Assembly (NCBI RefSeq): GCF_014650675.1
Contig: NZ_BMVK01000022.1
Coordinates: 62,001 to 126,000 of the forward strand
Source: Streptomyces anulatus
Lineage (GTDB): Bacteria > Actinomycetota > Actinomycetes > Streptomycetales > Streptomycetaceae
Reading direction: 5' to 3'
DNA length: 64,000 nucleotides
Positions within the stretch are counted from its first letter, which is position 1. Every line of letters starts with the position of its first letter. Below the pieces are notes generated by a model. The model ran no database searches. It had not been told where the DNA came from and worked only from the letters and a program-made list of their open reading frames with translations. Shown here piece by piece: positions 34,350-42,978 of the stretch. Made by a program: the position numbers and the translations under genes.

Positions 34350-36413
34350 TCAGCGGGCCGGAATGAGGAACTCGCACCACACGCATTTGCCGCTGCCCCG
34401 GGACTCCACGCCCCAGACGTCGGCCAGCCGGTCGACCAGCATCAGGCCGCGCCCCGACACTCCGGACTCCCCCGCGTCACGGCGCCGGGGCAGTGCGCTG
34501 GAGCGGTCCTCGACATCGACGCGCAGCCGTCGCTCGGATCCGGCGAGCACCCGGATCGTCACGACGGCGCCGCCGTCGGTGTGCATGAGCGCGTTGGTGA
34601 TCAGCTCGTCGGCCGCGAGCTCGATCTCGTCGGCCCGGTCCTTCGCCCCCCAGGCCCGGACCGCGGCCCGGATCATGTGCCGGGACGAACTCAGCGCCTC
34701 GGGGTCGTTCTGGGCGACCTGCTGCTGGAGCCGGCCGCCCGGCTGCGGGGCGTGCGCGGCCCGGCGGCGCAGCAGCAGGACCGCAACATCGTCCTGGCCG
34801 CCGCGCTCGTCGACGGCGTCGCAGAGCTGGTCGGCCAGCTTCTGCAGGTCCTTGGGGCCGTTGGTGACCAGCCCGGTAAGCAGTTGCATGCCTTCGTCGA
34901 GGTCGGAGCCCGGCATCTCGACGAGGCCGTCGGTGAACAGGATCATCGTCTGGCCGGGGTCCAGTTCGACCGTGCCGACCGGGTACTCCAGCCGGCCGAA
35001 CTCCGCCGAGAGGCCGAGCGGCAGACCGCCCTCGGACGGCATCCTGCGGCAGCTCCCGTCCACGTCCCGTACGAGCGGGTCGACGTGTCCGGCGCGGACC
35101 ACCTGGACGACTCCGGTGGTGAGATCGACCTCGGCATAGGTGCAGGTGGCGAAGCGGTCGGTGTCCAGTTCATGGAGGAAGACGGAGGCGCGCGCCATGA
35201 CCGTGGCGGGGCTGTGCCCCTCGGCGGCGTAAGCGCGCAGGACGATCCTGAGCTGCCCCATGACGGCGGCGGCGTGGGTGTCGTGCCCCTGGACGTCCCC
35301 GATGACGGCGCCGACCCGGCCGCCGGGCAGCGGGATCAGGTCGTACCAGTCGCCGCCGATGTCCCGGCCGAGGCGGGCCGAGCGGTAGCGGACGGCTACC
35401 TGCGCCCCGGGCACGGCCGGGATCCGGCGCGGCAGCATCGCCTGCTGGAGTCCCTCGGCGAGGTCGTGCTCCTGCTCGTAGAGCATCGCGCGCTGGAGAC
35501 TCTGGGCGATCGAGGTGCCGAGCGCCATCAGCAGATTGCGTTCGTCGGCGGTGAAGCCCCCCTTGTCCCGGTAGAGGAGGCCGAGGGCGCCGATCGGGCG
35601 GGCCTGGGCGATCAGCGGCATATAGGCGGCGGAGGTGATCCCGAGGTGGCTGATGTCGGGCCACAGGATCGGGTAGGAGGCGGCGAAGTCGTCGGCGGAC
35701 TCGATGAAGCGCGGGGTCAGGGTGCGCACCACTTCGCTCATCGGGTACTGCTCGTCCACCCGGGTGTACCGGGTGCCGGGGACGTACGAGCCCTCGGGAC
35801 CGTCGGCCACGAGGTGGATGCGGCCGGACTCCAGCAGGCCCATGACGAGGCTGGTGGCCCCGAGGTGGGCGAGCCCCTGGGAGTTCTTGAGAACGGCGAT
35901 GACGTCCTTGACCGTACGGGCGTGGGCCAGCGCGGCGGTGGTGCCCTCGACCAGGCTGGTGCGCCGGCGGCGCTCCTCGTCCAGCTCGCGCCGGGCGGTG
36001 GAGTCGGCGAGTTCCTGGGTGGCGTCGCGGACGATCCCGATGATGCGGCGCGGGCGGCCGGTGCCGTCCCTGCGGACGAAGCCCTGGGTGTGGGTCCAGC
36101 GCAGGGTGCCGTCGCGCCGCAGGATCCGGAAGTACGCGCCGTAGTTGGTTCGCCCGCTCTTCAGGGCGTGCGAGACCATCCCGTCCAGACGCTGGGCCTC
36201 GTCCGTCGGCACCCGCGGCGCCAGCGAGGCCGGCCGGTCGTCGTACTCGTCCGCGGTCAGGTCGAACACGTCGAGGGCGGCGCGGTCCATGTGCATGAGA
36301 CCGGTGTCAAGATCCCAGTCGAAGCTGCCCATACGGTTCAGGGCGAGGCTGAGGTCCGGGTGGGCGGGCCAGTCGTCGGGGAGTGACAGGGCACCCGCTA
36401 CCCGATCATCCAT
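34350..36413 (-). CDS. PAS-GAF-SpoIIE phosphatase-HATPase multidomain regulator
   Basis: This 687-residue soluble protein has a PAS/PAC domain (about 20-140, LNRMGSFDWDLDTGLMHMD) and a GAF domain (about 165-310). A PP2C/SpoIIE phosphatase domain follows (about 330-535) with intact metal motifs GGDWYDLIPLPGG, IGDVQGHD and GGQDDVAVLLL. An HATPase_c_2 anti-sigma kinase-like domain is at the C-terminus (about 560-687, ELAADELITNALMH, GRGLMLVDRLAD). It couples sensing to dephosphorylation of STAS antagonists and may phosphorylate or bind them as well. ATG 36413 begins at the conserved PAS leader. It stands alone, without an adjacent sigma gene. Confidence 0.9.
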   Translation of the reverse strand: MDDRVAGALSLPDDWPAHPDLSLALNRMGSFDWDLDTGLMHMDRAALDVFDLTADEYDDRPASLAPRVPTDEAQRLDGMVSHALKSGRTNYGAYFRILRRDGTLRWTHTQGFVRRDGTGRPRRIIGIVRDATQELADSTARRELDEERRRRTSLVEGTTAALAHARTVKDVIAVLKNSQGLAHLGATSLVMGLLESGRIHLVADGPEGSYVPGTRYTRVDEQYPMSEVVRTLTPRFIESADDFAASYPILWPDISHLGITSAAYMPLIAQARPIGALGLLYRDKGGFTADERNLLMALGTSIAQSLQRAMLYEQEHDLAEGLQQAMLPRRIPAVPGAQVAVRYRSARLGRDIGGDWYDLIPLPGGRVGAVIGDVQGHDTHAAAVMGQLRIVLRAYAAEGHSPATVMARASVFLHELDTDRFATCTYAEVDLTTGVVQVVRAGHVDPLVRDVDGSCRRMPSEGGLPLGLSAEFGRLEYPVGTVELDPGQTMILFTDGLVEMPGSDLDEGMQLLTGLVTNGPKDLQKLADQLCDAVDERGGQDDVAVLLLRRRAAHAPQPGGRLQQQVAQNDPEALSSSRHMIRAAVRAWGAKDRADEIELAADELITNALMHTDGGAVVTIRVLAGSERRLRVDVEDRSSALPRRRDAGESGVSGRGLMLVDRLADVWGVESRGSGKCVWCEFLIPAR

Positions 36414-36536
36414 GTGGGCCACTCTGCCACCATCTGTCCGATTCCTCTTGTCCGATTCCCCGATTCCGTACGGCGCCCGGGGGTGGTGCCGTACGGATTC
36501 CGCCGGCGGGGCGCGAGCCCCTGGCATCCGGGGCCG

Positions 36537-37664
36537 TCAGCCGGCGAACACGTCATCGAGGCCCGCTTCCATCGGCTCGTCCGGCCCGACGGGCTCGACG
36601 GGCCCGTCGGGCACCGAGGGCTCGTCCGGCTCACCGGGGAAGACCTGGGTCGGCTCCGGCGCGACGTCCGGGTAGCCCTCCTCCTCGTCCTCCCACGGCT
36701 CCTCGGGCGGCGTGTCACCGAAGTCGTCGGACGGCTCCGCGGGTCCGGGGTCCGTGGGTGCTTCCGGCTCGGCAGGACCGGAGGGGACCGGGTCGGACGG
36801 GGTGGTGTCCGGGGGTGCGGACTCGGTGGGGCGGCCCGGCGACGGGAAGAGCAGGTCGGCGTCGGGCTCGAACGGCGGCGGGTCGTCCGGGGCACGGTCG
36901 CGGCCACCGCTGTCGCCCATGGCCCGCTCGATCCAGCTGTTGTCGTCCACGTCCACGATGATCAGGCTGGTGGCCGCCTTGACGCCGGGCTCGACGGCCA
37001 CGATGCGCGAGGGATCGTAGCCGGGCCAGCGCTCTCCTCGATGGGCGACCTTCCCGTCGGCGACCACGGGCGGGCGCAGCGGGTTGCCGCAGGCGCAGCG
37101 GACGCGGGGCATCCCCCGACTGTCGACCAGCACGGCGGTGCCCGCCTGGAGCACGGCCTGGAAGGCGGTGGCCGAGCCCGCGCTGTAGCCGTGGTTGGTG
37201 ACCTGGGCGTCGGCGCGCAGGACGACCGGGGTGAGGGACTTCAGGTAGCCCGGGATCTGTACGGCCTCGATGCCGGACGCGTCGGCGAAGGCGCGCGCCT
37301 TGTCCTCGTCGTCGGCCAGGAGGGCGGCCTGCTGTTCGACGTCGCAGGCGGCGACCGACCGGGTGCCGCCGTAGAGCCCGGGGACGGCGCCGGAGACCGG
37401 ATGGACCGTCCGGGTGGCGGAGGTCGGTTCGGCGTCCGGTGCGCCGGTGGGGGAAGGGGAGGCCGCCGCCCGCGCCGTGGACGCGGTGAACGGGCCGGGT
37501 CCGGGGGACGCGAGCGACTGGAGGAGGACGTCCTTGGCCTCCGCGGTACCCGTGGTGCCCTTCGCCGTCCGGTCGCCGCCTTCGCCGCAGCCGGCGACGG
37601 CGAGCAGCACCCCGGCGGACAGCGCGGCGAGCGCCGTACGCCGGATACGTCTGGGTGAGCGCAC
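36537..37664 (-). CDS. DUF6777-type lipoprotein with acidic Pro-rich tail
   Basis: This 375-residue lipoprotein has a signal peptide ending in VAGC (Cys26). A conserved domain (about 95-265) begins VPGLYGGTRSVAACDVEQQ and includes VRCACGNPLRPP with a Cys pair and SLIIVDVDDNSWIERAM. It then passes into a 110-residue Pro/Glu/Asp-rich tail. GTG 37664 has AGGAGAG upstream, and earlier starts would bury the signal peptide. The role is unknown. The domain is widespread in Streptomyces lipoproteins. It is divergent from the YndJ operon, so the twin operators between them could also affect it. Confidence 0.8.
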   Translation of the reverse strand: MRSPRRIRRTALAALSAGVLLAVAGCGEGGDRTAKGTTGTAEAKDVLLQSLASPGPGPFTASTARAAASPSPTGAPDAEPTSATRTVHPVSGAVPGLYGGTRSVAACDVEQQAALLADDEDKARAFADASGIEAVQIPGYLKSLTPVVLRADAQVTNHGYSAGSATAFQAVLQAGTAVLVDSRGMPRVRCACGNPLRPPVVADGKVAHRGERWPGYDPSRIVAVEPGVKAATSLIIVDVDDNSWIERAMGDSGGRDRAPDDPPPFEPDADLLFPSPGRPTESAPPDTTPSDPVPSGPAEPEAPTDPGPAEPSDDFGDTPPEEPWEDEEEGYPDVAPEPTQVFPGEPDEPSVPDGPVEPVGPDEPMEAGLDDVFAG

Positions 37665-37762
37665 AGAGCTCTCCTGCCTGTCCCTGGGGAACGGATGGGT
37701 GTCACCATCTGTGCCGCACCGAGCACGGTCCCGCAAGCGGACAGCCGGCCGCCACCCCCGTC

Positions 37763-37817
37763 TTGAACACGTTCAAGAAACCCTCTACTGTCACCCCCAG
37801 GACTTGAACACGTTCAA
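37763..37817 (+). promoter_or_regulatory. Promoter with twin TTGAACACGTTCAA operators
   Basis: Two identical 14-bp boxes, TTGAACACGTTCAA (arms TTGAAC/GTTCAA), lie at 37763-37776 and 37804-37817, 41 bp apart (close to four helical turns). The first box supplies a -35 (TTGAAC, 37763-37768). A 17-bp spacer leads to TACTGT (37786-37791), and the second box covers the position just after the expected start. The geometry is typical of TetR-type repression of the YndJ-DUF1990-LMF operon. The repressor gene is not in the window. Confidence 0.7.
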
Positions 37818-37858
37818 AGCTGGATGCTCGAAGCGGGACGTTCGCAAGGGGGGAAGTC

Positions 37859-38701
37859 GTGTCCGCATTGGTCAACGCCATCGTGATGCTGGGCATGCTC
37901 GTCGTCGTGCCCGCGGGCCTTCGGCTGACCGGGCAGCAGGACCTGAACCGCATCCGTCGGCTCTGGCCCCTGTTCGCCGTGCCGGGCGCCGTCGCCCTCT
38001 GGCTGCCGCGCGGCCCCGCGGCCACGGCGCTCGCCTGCTGCTATGCGCTGGGAGCCGTCCTGCTCGCCCTGCACGCCCCGCGCCGGGCGGCCCGCGGACG
38101 CGACCTCGACCCGGCGGGGATCGCGCTGCTCACCGCGCTGGCCACACCGGCCGTCGCCGCGACCGCTCTGGTCGCCGAACGGTCGGGGCACGAGCTGTTC
38201 GGGTTCGACCTCGGCATCCTCGCGCTGACCGTGCCGCACTTCCACTTCGCCGGGTTCGCCGCCGCTCTGATCGCCGGGCTGGTCTGCCGGGTCTCCGACG
38301 GCCCGGCGGGTCGCTTCGCCGCGCTGAGCGTGCCGCTGGGCACCCTGCTCGTCCTCGTCGGGTACTTCATCGGCGACTGGGCCGAGCTCGCCGGGGCCCT
38401 CGTTCTCACGGCCGGCATGTGGACGGTCGGCCTGCTGACCTGGCGCATGGGGCGCGCCGACGGCCGGGACCGGACGACGCGACTCCTGCTGCTCGCCTCC
38501 GCCACCGTCCTGGTGGCGACGATGCTGCTCGCGCTGAGCTGGGCGCTCGGCGAGGCGACCGGACTGCCCCACCCCACCCTGACCTGGATGGCCGCCACCC
38601 ATGGCCTGGGCAACGCGCTGGGCTTCGCGCTCTGCTCGCTGCTGGCCTGGCGGCGCATCCGCACCGAAACACCCGACCCCACCGGAGGCAGGACCGCATG
38701 A
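37859..38701 (+). CDS. YndJ-family multispanning membrane protein
   Basis: This 280-residue protein has about eight hydrophobic helices and the YndJ-family stretch LTVPHFHFAGFAAALIAGLV (near residues 120-139), with a His-x-His pair inside the membrane. MAATHGLGNALGFALCSLLAW follows near the C-terminus with another histidine. YndJ is of unknown function and is commonly paired with DUF1990, as here (ATGA overlap with the next gene). GTG 37859 lacks a strong Shine-Dalgarno site (AGGGGGGAAGTC). Expression should be controlled by the twin operators upstream. Confidence 0.83.
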   Translation: MSALVNAIVMLGMLVVVPAGLRLTGQQDLNRIRRLWPLFAVPGAVALWLPRGPAATALACCYALGAVLLALHAPRRAARGRDLDPAGIALLTALATPAVAATALVAERSGHELFGFDLGILALTVPHFHFAGFAAALIAGLVCRVSDGPAGRFAALSVPLGTLLVLVGYFIGDWAELAGALVLTAGMWTVGLLTWRMGRADGRDRTTRLLLLASATVLVATMLLALSWALGEATGLPHPTLTWMAATHGLGNALGFALCSLLAWRRIRTETPDPTGGRTA

Positions 38702-39210
38702 GCACCCTCACCTACCCGGAGGTCGGCGCGACCCGCCTGGGCCCGCTCCCCCGGGGCTACCACCACCTCCACCACCGCACCCGGATCGGCCGGGGCGGGG
38801 CGGACTTCGCGGCCGCCGGAGCGGCGATAACCGAGTGGCGGATGCATCGTGCCTCGGGCGCACGGGTGGAGGCCCCGGCCCGGCGCGCGGAGCCGGGCGG
38901 CAGCGTCCGGGTCTCCCTGGGCCTCGGGCCGCTGCGCTTCACAGCCCCCTGCGAAGTGACCTGGACGGCGTACGGCGAGGACGGCCGCACCGGCTTCGGC
39001 TACGGCACCCTCGCCGGACACCCGGAGCGCGGCGAGGAGTGCTTCGTCGTGGACCTCGCCGACGACGGCACCGTGTGGTTCACGGTGCTGGCGTTCTCGC
39101 GCCCGGCCTCCTGGTACGCCCGGCTCGCCGGACCGCTGGTGCCGGTCGTACAGCACTGGTACGCGCGCAGGCTCGGTCGTACCCTGCGCCGGATCGTCGC
39201 CGCGAGCTGA
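38698..39210 (+). CDS. DUF1990-family protein
   Basis: This 170-residue cytosolic protein of the DUF1990 family has a fold believed to resemble small lipid/ligand-binding alpha-beta domains. Characteristic segments are YHHLHHRTRIGRGGADF near 20-36, TWTAYGEDGRTGFGYGTLAGHPERGEECFVV near 90-120 and FTVLAFSRPASWYARLAGP. Overlap with YndJ (ATGA) fixes the start. The biochemical role is unknown. Together with YndJ and the lipase maturation factor that follows after 22 bp, it may belong to an envelope or lipid pathway. Confidence 0.85.
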   Translation: MSTLTYPEVGATRLGPLPRGYHHLHHRTRIGRGGADFAAAGAAITEWRMHRASGARVEAPARRAEPGGSVRVSLGLGPLRFTAPCEVTWTAYGEDGRTGFGYGTLAGHPERGEECFVVDLADDGTVWFTVLAFSRPASWYARLAGPLVPVVQHWYARRLGRTLRRIVAAS

Positions 39211-39232
39211 CACCTGGCCGATACTGGCAGGG

Positions 39233-40687
39233 ATGGAATGGTTCACCGCGGACGGCTACTGGCTGAGCCGGCTGATCTTCCAGCGGGCTCTGGCCGTGGT
39301 CTATCTGGTCGCCTTCCTCTCCGCCGCGCTCCAGTTCCGGGCGCTGATCGGCGAGCGCGGCATGCTGCCCGTTCCCGAGCTCCTGCGGCGTACGCCCTGG
39401 CGCGCCGCTCCGGGGCTCTTCCGGCTGCACTACTCGGACCGGTTCTTCGCCGTCGTCGCCTGGAGCGGTTGCGCCGTCTCGGTGGCCCTGATCGCCGGTC
39501 TCGACGGGCTGCTGCCGCTGTGGGGCGGCATGCTGCTCTGGGCGCTGCCGTGGGTGCTGTATCTGTCGATCGTCCAGGTGGGGCAGGTCTGGTACGGATT
39601 CGGCTGGGAGTCGCTGCTGCTGGAGACGGGGTTCCTGGCGGTCTTCCTCGGCACCGGGGACACGGCCGCGCCGGTGCTGGTGCTGTGGCTGCTGCGGTGG
39701 CTGCTGTTCCGGGTGGAGTTCGGCGCGGGGCTGATCAAGATGCGCGGGGACGCGTGCTGGCGGGAGCTGACCTGCCTGTACTTCCACCACGAGACCCAGC
39801 CGATGCCGGGGCCGCTGAGCTGGTTCTTCCACCATCTGCCCAGGCCCGTGCACCGGATCGAGGCCGCCGCCAACCACGTCACCCAGTTGCTGGTCCCCTT
39901 TCTGCTGTTCACCCCGCAGCCGGTGGCGAGCGCGGCGGCCGGTCTGATGGTCCTCACCCAGCTCTGGCTGGTCCTGTCGGGGAACTTCGCCTGGCTGAAC
40001 TGGCTCACCATCACGCTGGCGCTCTCCGCGATCGACTGGACTCCCCTGGCCGGGCCGCCGCCGGCCCAGGCCGCGCCGCCGCTGTGGTACGAGGCGGTCG
40101 TCATCGCGGTCACCGCCCTGGTGCTGGTGCTCAGCTACCGCCCGGTGCGCAATCTGCTCTCGCGACGGCAGGCGATGAACCGGTCCTACGATCCGCTGCA
40201 CCTGGTCAACACCTACGGCGCGTTCGGATCCATCAGCCGGATGCGGCTGGAGGTCGTGGTGGAGGGCTGCGCCGATCCGGTGGCGCGCGAGGGGGCCGAG
40301 TGGCGGGAGTACGGCTTCCGCGGCAAGCCGGGCGATCCACGCCGGATGCCGCGCCTGTTCGCCCCGTATCATCTGCGGCTCGACTGGATGATGTGGTTCG
40401 CGGCGCTCTCCCCCGCGTACGCCCGCTCCTGGTTCGGGCCCTTCGCCGAGCGGCTGCTCGACGGCGACCGGGACACACTCCGGCTGCTCGGCCACAACCC
40501 GTTCCCCGACGCACCGCCCCGGCAGGTGCGCGCCCGGGTGTTCCGCTACCGGTTCACCGGGCTCCGGGAGCTGCGGGCCACCGGGTGCTGGTGGCACCGC
40601 ACCTACGTCCGGGAATTCCTGCGGCCCCTCGCCCGGCCGCTGCCGCCGGAGCGGGAGGGCGGGGAGAGGGGCCGCGGGACGCGCTGA
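39233..40687 (+). CDS. Lipase maturation factor family membrane protein
   Basis: This 484-residue polytopic membrane protein is homologous to vertebrate LMF1, an ER chaperone for dimeric lipases. Family motifs are LSRLIFQRALAVVYLVAFLS at the start, GFGWESLLLETGFLAVFLG near residue 120, RWLLFRVEFGAGLIKMRGD near 160 and WFFHHLP. LVNTYGAFGSISRMRLEVVVEG near 323 and DWMMWFAALSPAYARSW belong to the C-terminal region. All typical segments are present. The bacterial function is not established. It lies 22 bp after DUF1990 and is probably the third gene of that operon. Confidence 0.88.
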   Translation: MEWFTADGYWLSRLIFQRALAVVYLVAFLSAALQFRALIGERGMLPVPELLRRTPWRAAPGLFRLHYSDRFFAVVAWSGCAVSVALIAGLDGLLPLWGGMLLWALPWVLYLSIVQVGQVWYGFGWESLLLETGFLAVFLGTGDTAAPVLVLWLLRWLLFRVEFGAGLIKMRGDACWRELTCLYFHHETQPMPGPLSWFFHHLPRPVHRIEAAANHVTQLLVPFLLFTPQPVASAAAGLMVLTQLWLVLSGNFAWLNWLTITLALSAIDWTPLAGPPPAQAAPPLWYEAVVIAVTALVLVLSYRPVRNLLSRRQAMNRSYDPLHLVNTYGAFGSISRMRLEVVVEGCADPVAREGAEWREYGFRGKPGDPRRMPRLFAPYHLRLDWMMWFAALSPAYARSWFGPFAERLLDGDRDTLRLLGHNPFPDAPPRQVRARVFRYRFTGLRELRATGCWWHRTYVREFLRPLARPLPPEREGGERGRGTR

Positions 40688-40691
40688 GCGG

Positions 40692-40868
40692 TCAGTCGAT
40701 GCCGGGCAGGATGTGCGGCTCGGCGAGGTCGTCCTCGTATCCGGCGAGCCGGATCGGGGCGGACCTGGCCCAGACCTCGATGTTCCGCAGCTTCTCGGGG
40801 CGGCCGGGCCGGCCCGTGGTCCGTTCGGCGGGGCGCCTGTCGCGCTCGGTCAGTTCCGGTGTCGTCAC
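40692..40868 (-). CDS. Unrecognised 58-residue protein
   Basis: GTG 40868 is preceded by AAGGAG with a 6-base spacer, one of the best ribosome sites in the window. The peptide starts VTTPELTERDRRPAERTTG, has a basic middle and ends in an aromatic/acidic tail: EVWARSAPIRLAGYEDD, then LAEPHILPGID. No family was recognised. The length and the contrast between a charged leader and a distinct tail would allow a modified-peptide precursor, but no maturase gene is adjacent. It ends 5 bp from the convergent lipase maturation factor gene. Confidence 0.55.
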   Translation of the reverse strand: MTTPELTERDRRPAERTTGRPGRPEKLRNIEVWARSAPIRLAGYEDDLAEPHILPGID

Positions 40869-41226
40869 CGCGCACTCCTTCGTGTCGCGTCGCCCGGGGC
40901 GGCGCCGTCGCTCCGGCAGCGATGCCGGGGCACGACCGCCCCGCGCGGGGCAGGGGCTGGGATATGTCGGTCGCGGTGGCGCCGGTTCGGGGCGGAACAG
41001 TGGCCGGGTTTCCGGCCATGTCCCAGGACGGTCGGGGAACCTTCGTGGGCTCCTCGATGGCGTCCGTTCGCCTCAGCGTAACCAAATGAGCGCTGCCGCG
41101 CTCGATAGAACGTGTGCAGTAGGTCACTTTCGGCCACCGGATACAGCGAAAACCCGGCCCAGGAAACATCCTGGGCCGGGTTTTCGGCCGCCGCACGGGG
41201 CCGTCGGGCCGTTTGAGCCGTTCGGA
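40869..41226. other. 358-bp region without a clear gene
   Basis: It holds the leader and probable promoter of the 58-residue gene (an A/T-richer segment about 41080-41135), and the strong terminator at 41147-41186. Short open frames on both strands here lack start signals and family resemblance. Confidence 0.5.
41147..41186. terminator. Strong bidirectional hairpin terminator after the SDR gene
   Basis: A perfect 18-bp stem (CGAAAACCCGGCCCAGGA with its complement) and a 4-base loop AACA lie 41 bp downstream of the SDR stop. A/T runs flank the stem on both sides, so it can terminate in either direction. Confidence 0.92.
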
Positions 41227-42711
41227 TTACCAGTTGGCGGGGGCGTAGTCCTTGAGGAAGCAGCCGTAGAGGGCCTCGCCGCCCTCACCGCGCACGATCG
41301 GGTCGTAGACCCGGGCCGCGCCGTCGACCAGGTCGAGGGGCGCGTGGAAGCCCTCCTCGGCGAGGCGCATCTTGTCCGGGTGCGGGCGCTCGTCCGTGAT
41401 CCAGCCGGTGTCCACGGCCGTCATCAGGATGCCGTCCTTCTCGAACATCTCCTGGGCGCTGGTGCGCGTCAGCATGTTGAGCGCGGCCTTGGCCATGTTG
41501 GTGTGCGGGTGGCCGGCGCCCTTGTAGCCGCGGCTGAAGACACCCTCCATCGCCGAGACGTTGACGACGTACGCGTGCTTCGCGGCGGTCGCCGCCATCG
41601 CCGGGCGCAGCCGGCTGATCAGGATGAACGGCGCGGTGGAGTTGCAGAGCTGGACTTCGAGGAGCTCGATCGGCTCGACCTCCTCCACCGTCTGGATCCA
41701 GCTGTTGGTGTCGTGCAGGTCCGGGACGAGGCCGCCCGCGTCGATCGCGGTGCCTGCGGCGATCCGGGCCGGCGAGGCGGAGCCGGTGACCAGGGCGAGA
41801 TCGGTGACGTCCTGGGCGCTCAGGCCCTCCTTGCGGGCGGCGGGCAGGGCGGCGACCCGGTCGACCGTGCCGCTGCCGAAGGTGCCGATGACCTCGGCGA
41901 CGGGCAGCTCGCCCGCGGGCAGCGGGGCCGACTCGGCGTTGACCAGCTCGCTGTAGGCCCCCGGGGAGCGGCGCACGGTCTGGGCCGCGTTGTTGATCAG
42001 GATGTCCAGCGGGCCCTCGGCCGCGACCGAGTCGGCCAGCGCGACGACCTGGGCCGGGTCGCGGAGGTCGATGCCGACGATCTTCAGGCGGTGGATCCAC
42101 TCGTCGCTGTCATCCATCGCCTTGAAGCGGCGGATCGCGTCGTTGGGGAAGCGGGTGGTGATGGTGGTGTGCGCACCGTCGCGCAGCAGCCGCAGCGCGA
42201 TGTACATGCCGATCTTCGCCCGGCCGCCGGTGAGCAGCGCCCGGCGTCCGGTCAGATCGGTACGGGCGTCGCGGCGCGAGCGGTTCTCCTTCGCGCACGA
42301 CTGGCAGAGCTGGTGGTAGAACGCGTCGACCTCGACGTACCGCGTCTTGCAGATGTAGCAGGACCGGGGCCGCTGGAGGATGCCCGCGATCTCGGCCTGG
42401 GCGGAGGAGGAGGGCAGCACGCCCTGCGTCTCGTCGTCGATGCGCTCGGCCGAGCCGGTCGCCGTGGCCTCGGTGACGGCCCGGTCGTGGGCGGTCTTCG
42501 CCGCGCGGCGTTCCTGGCGGCGGCGCTGCTTCACGGTGCGGTAGATCCCGGCGGTGGCCCGGCGGACGGCGATGGCGTCCGGGTGGTCCACCTCGATCCG
42601 GTCGAGCTCGTCGAGCACGCTCAGGCAGACGGCCAGCCGCTCCGGGTCGATTCCGGGACCGAACTCCTCGATTCCGGGAGCGAGCTCCGGGCTGTCCTCT
42701 GTCACCGTCAT
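41227..42711 (-). CDS. SDR-family protein with N-terminal zinc-ribbon region
   Basis: This 494-residue protein has an N-terminal 120 residues that are acidic then basic-helical. A C-x2-C-x14-C-x2-C cluster (CYICKTRY and CQSCAKEN, near residues 125-150) should bind zinc. A short-chain dehydrogenase domain follows from about 160 with LLTGGRAKIGMYIA (nucleotide motif), ILINNAAQTV and catalytic Ser in VNVSAMEG. The YxxxK position reads HTNMAK, so the Tyr is replaced by Thr while Lys remains. ATG 42711 has GAGG upstream. It is divergent from the sigma factor gene. The substrate is unknown; it may be non-redox. Confidence 0.85.
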   Translation of the reverse strand: MTVTEDSPELAPGIEEFGPGIDPERLAVCLSVLDELDRIEVDHPDAIAVRRATAGIYRTVKQRRRQERRAAKTAHDRAVTEATATGSAERIDDETQGVLPSSSAQAEIAGILQRPRSCYICKTRYVEVDAFYHQLCQSCAKENRSRRDARTDLTGRRALLTGGRAKIGMYIALRLLRDGAHTTITTRFPNDAIRRFKAMDDSDEWIHRLKIVGIDLRDPAQVVALADSVAAEGPLDILINNAAQTVRRSPGAYSELVNAESAPLPAGELPVAEVIGTFGSGTVDRVAALPAARKEGLSAQDVTDLALVTGSASPARIAAGTAIDAGGLVPDLHDTNSWIQTVEEVEPIELLEVQLCNSTAPFILISRLRPAMAATAAKHAYVVNVSAMEGVFSRGYKGAGHPHTNMAKAALNMLTRTSAQEMFEKDGILMTAVDTGWITDERPHPDKMRLAEEGFHAPLDLVDGAARVYDPIVRGEGGEALYGCFLKDYAPANW

Positions 42712-42978
42712 TGCCGTTCCTCTGTCATCTTCTCGCCGCGGATCATGGATCACCGCAGGCCGAAACACCCCGCCCAAGTTTGCCATGCGCGGGCCACTGC
42801 TCTGTTCGAGCGACGTACGGGCGGCGTACGACCCGCGTACGAGCGGCCTGCGGCGAAGCAGGCCCGGGAGGGGCGCCGGAAAGAAGCAGCTGGAAAAGAA
42901 ACGGAACAGGGACGCATGACTTGGCGAGGACCGGGCAGGCGACCGTCCGACACATTGGACAGCAGGGAGGGCGACATC

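Noticed and set aside
32982..36386. A 1134-codon plus-strand open frame opposite WS/DGAT and the SpoIIE protein
   Set aside because: Antisense shadow; no domains, while both minus-strand genes are fully motif-supported.
40865..41137. 90-codon minus-strand and 76-codon plus-strand frames in the 40.9-41.1 kb gap
   Set aside because: No ribosome sites, unrelated and atypical composition, and mutually overlapping.
39238..42978. In-frame upstream extension of the sigma factor gene back to 39238
   Set aside because: It crosses the LMF gene, the terminator at 41147 and the SDR gene. The ribosome site and family N-terminus place the start at 42979.
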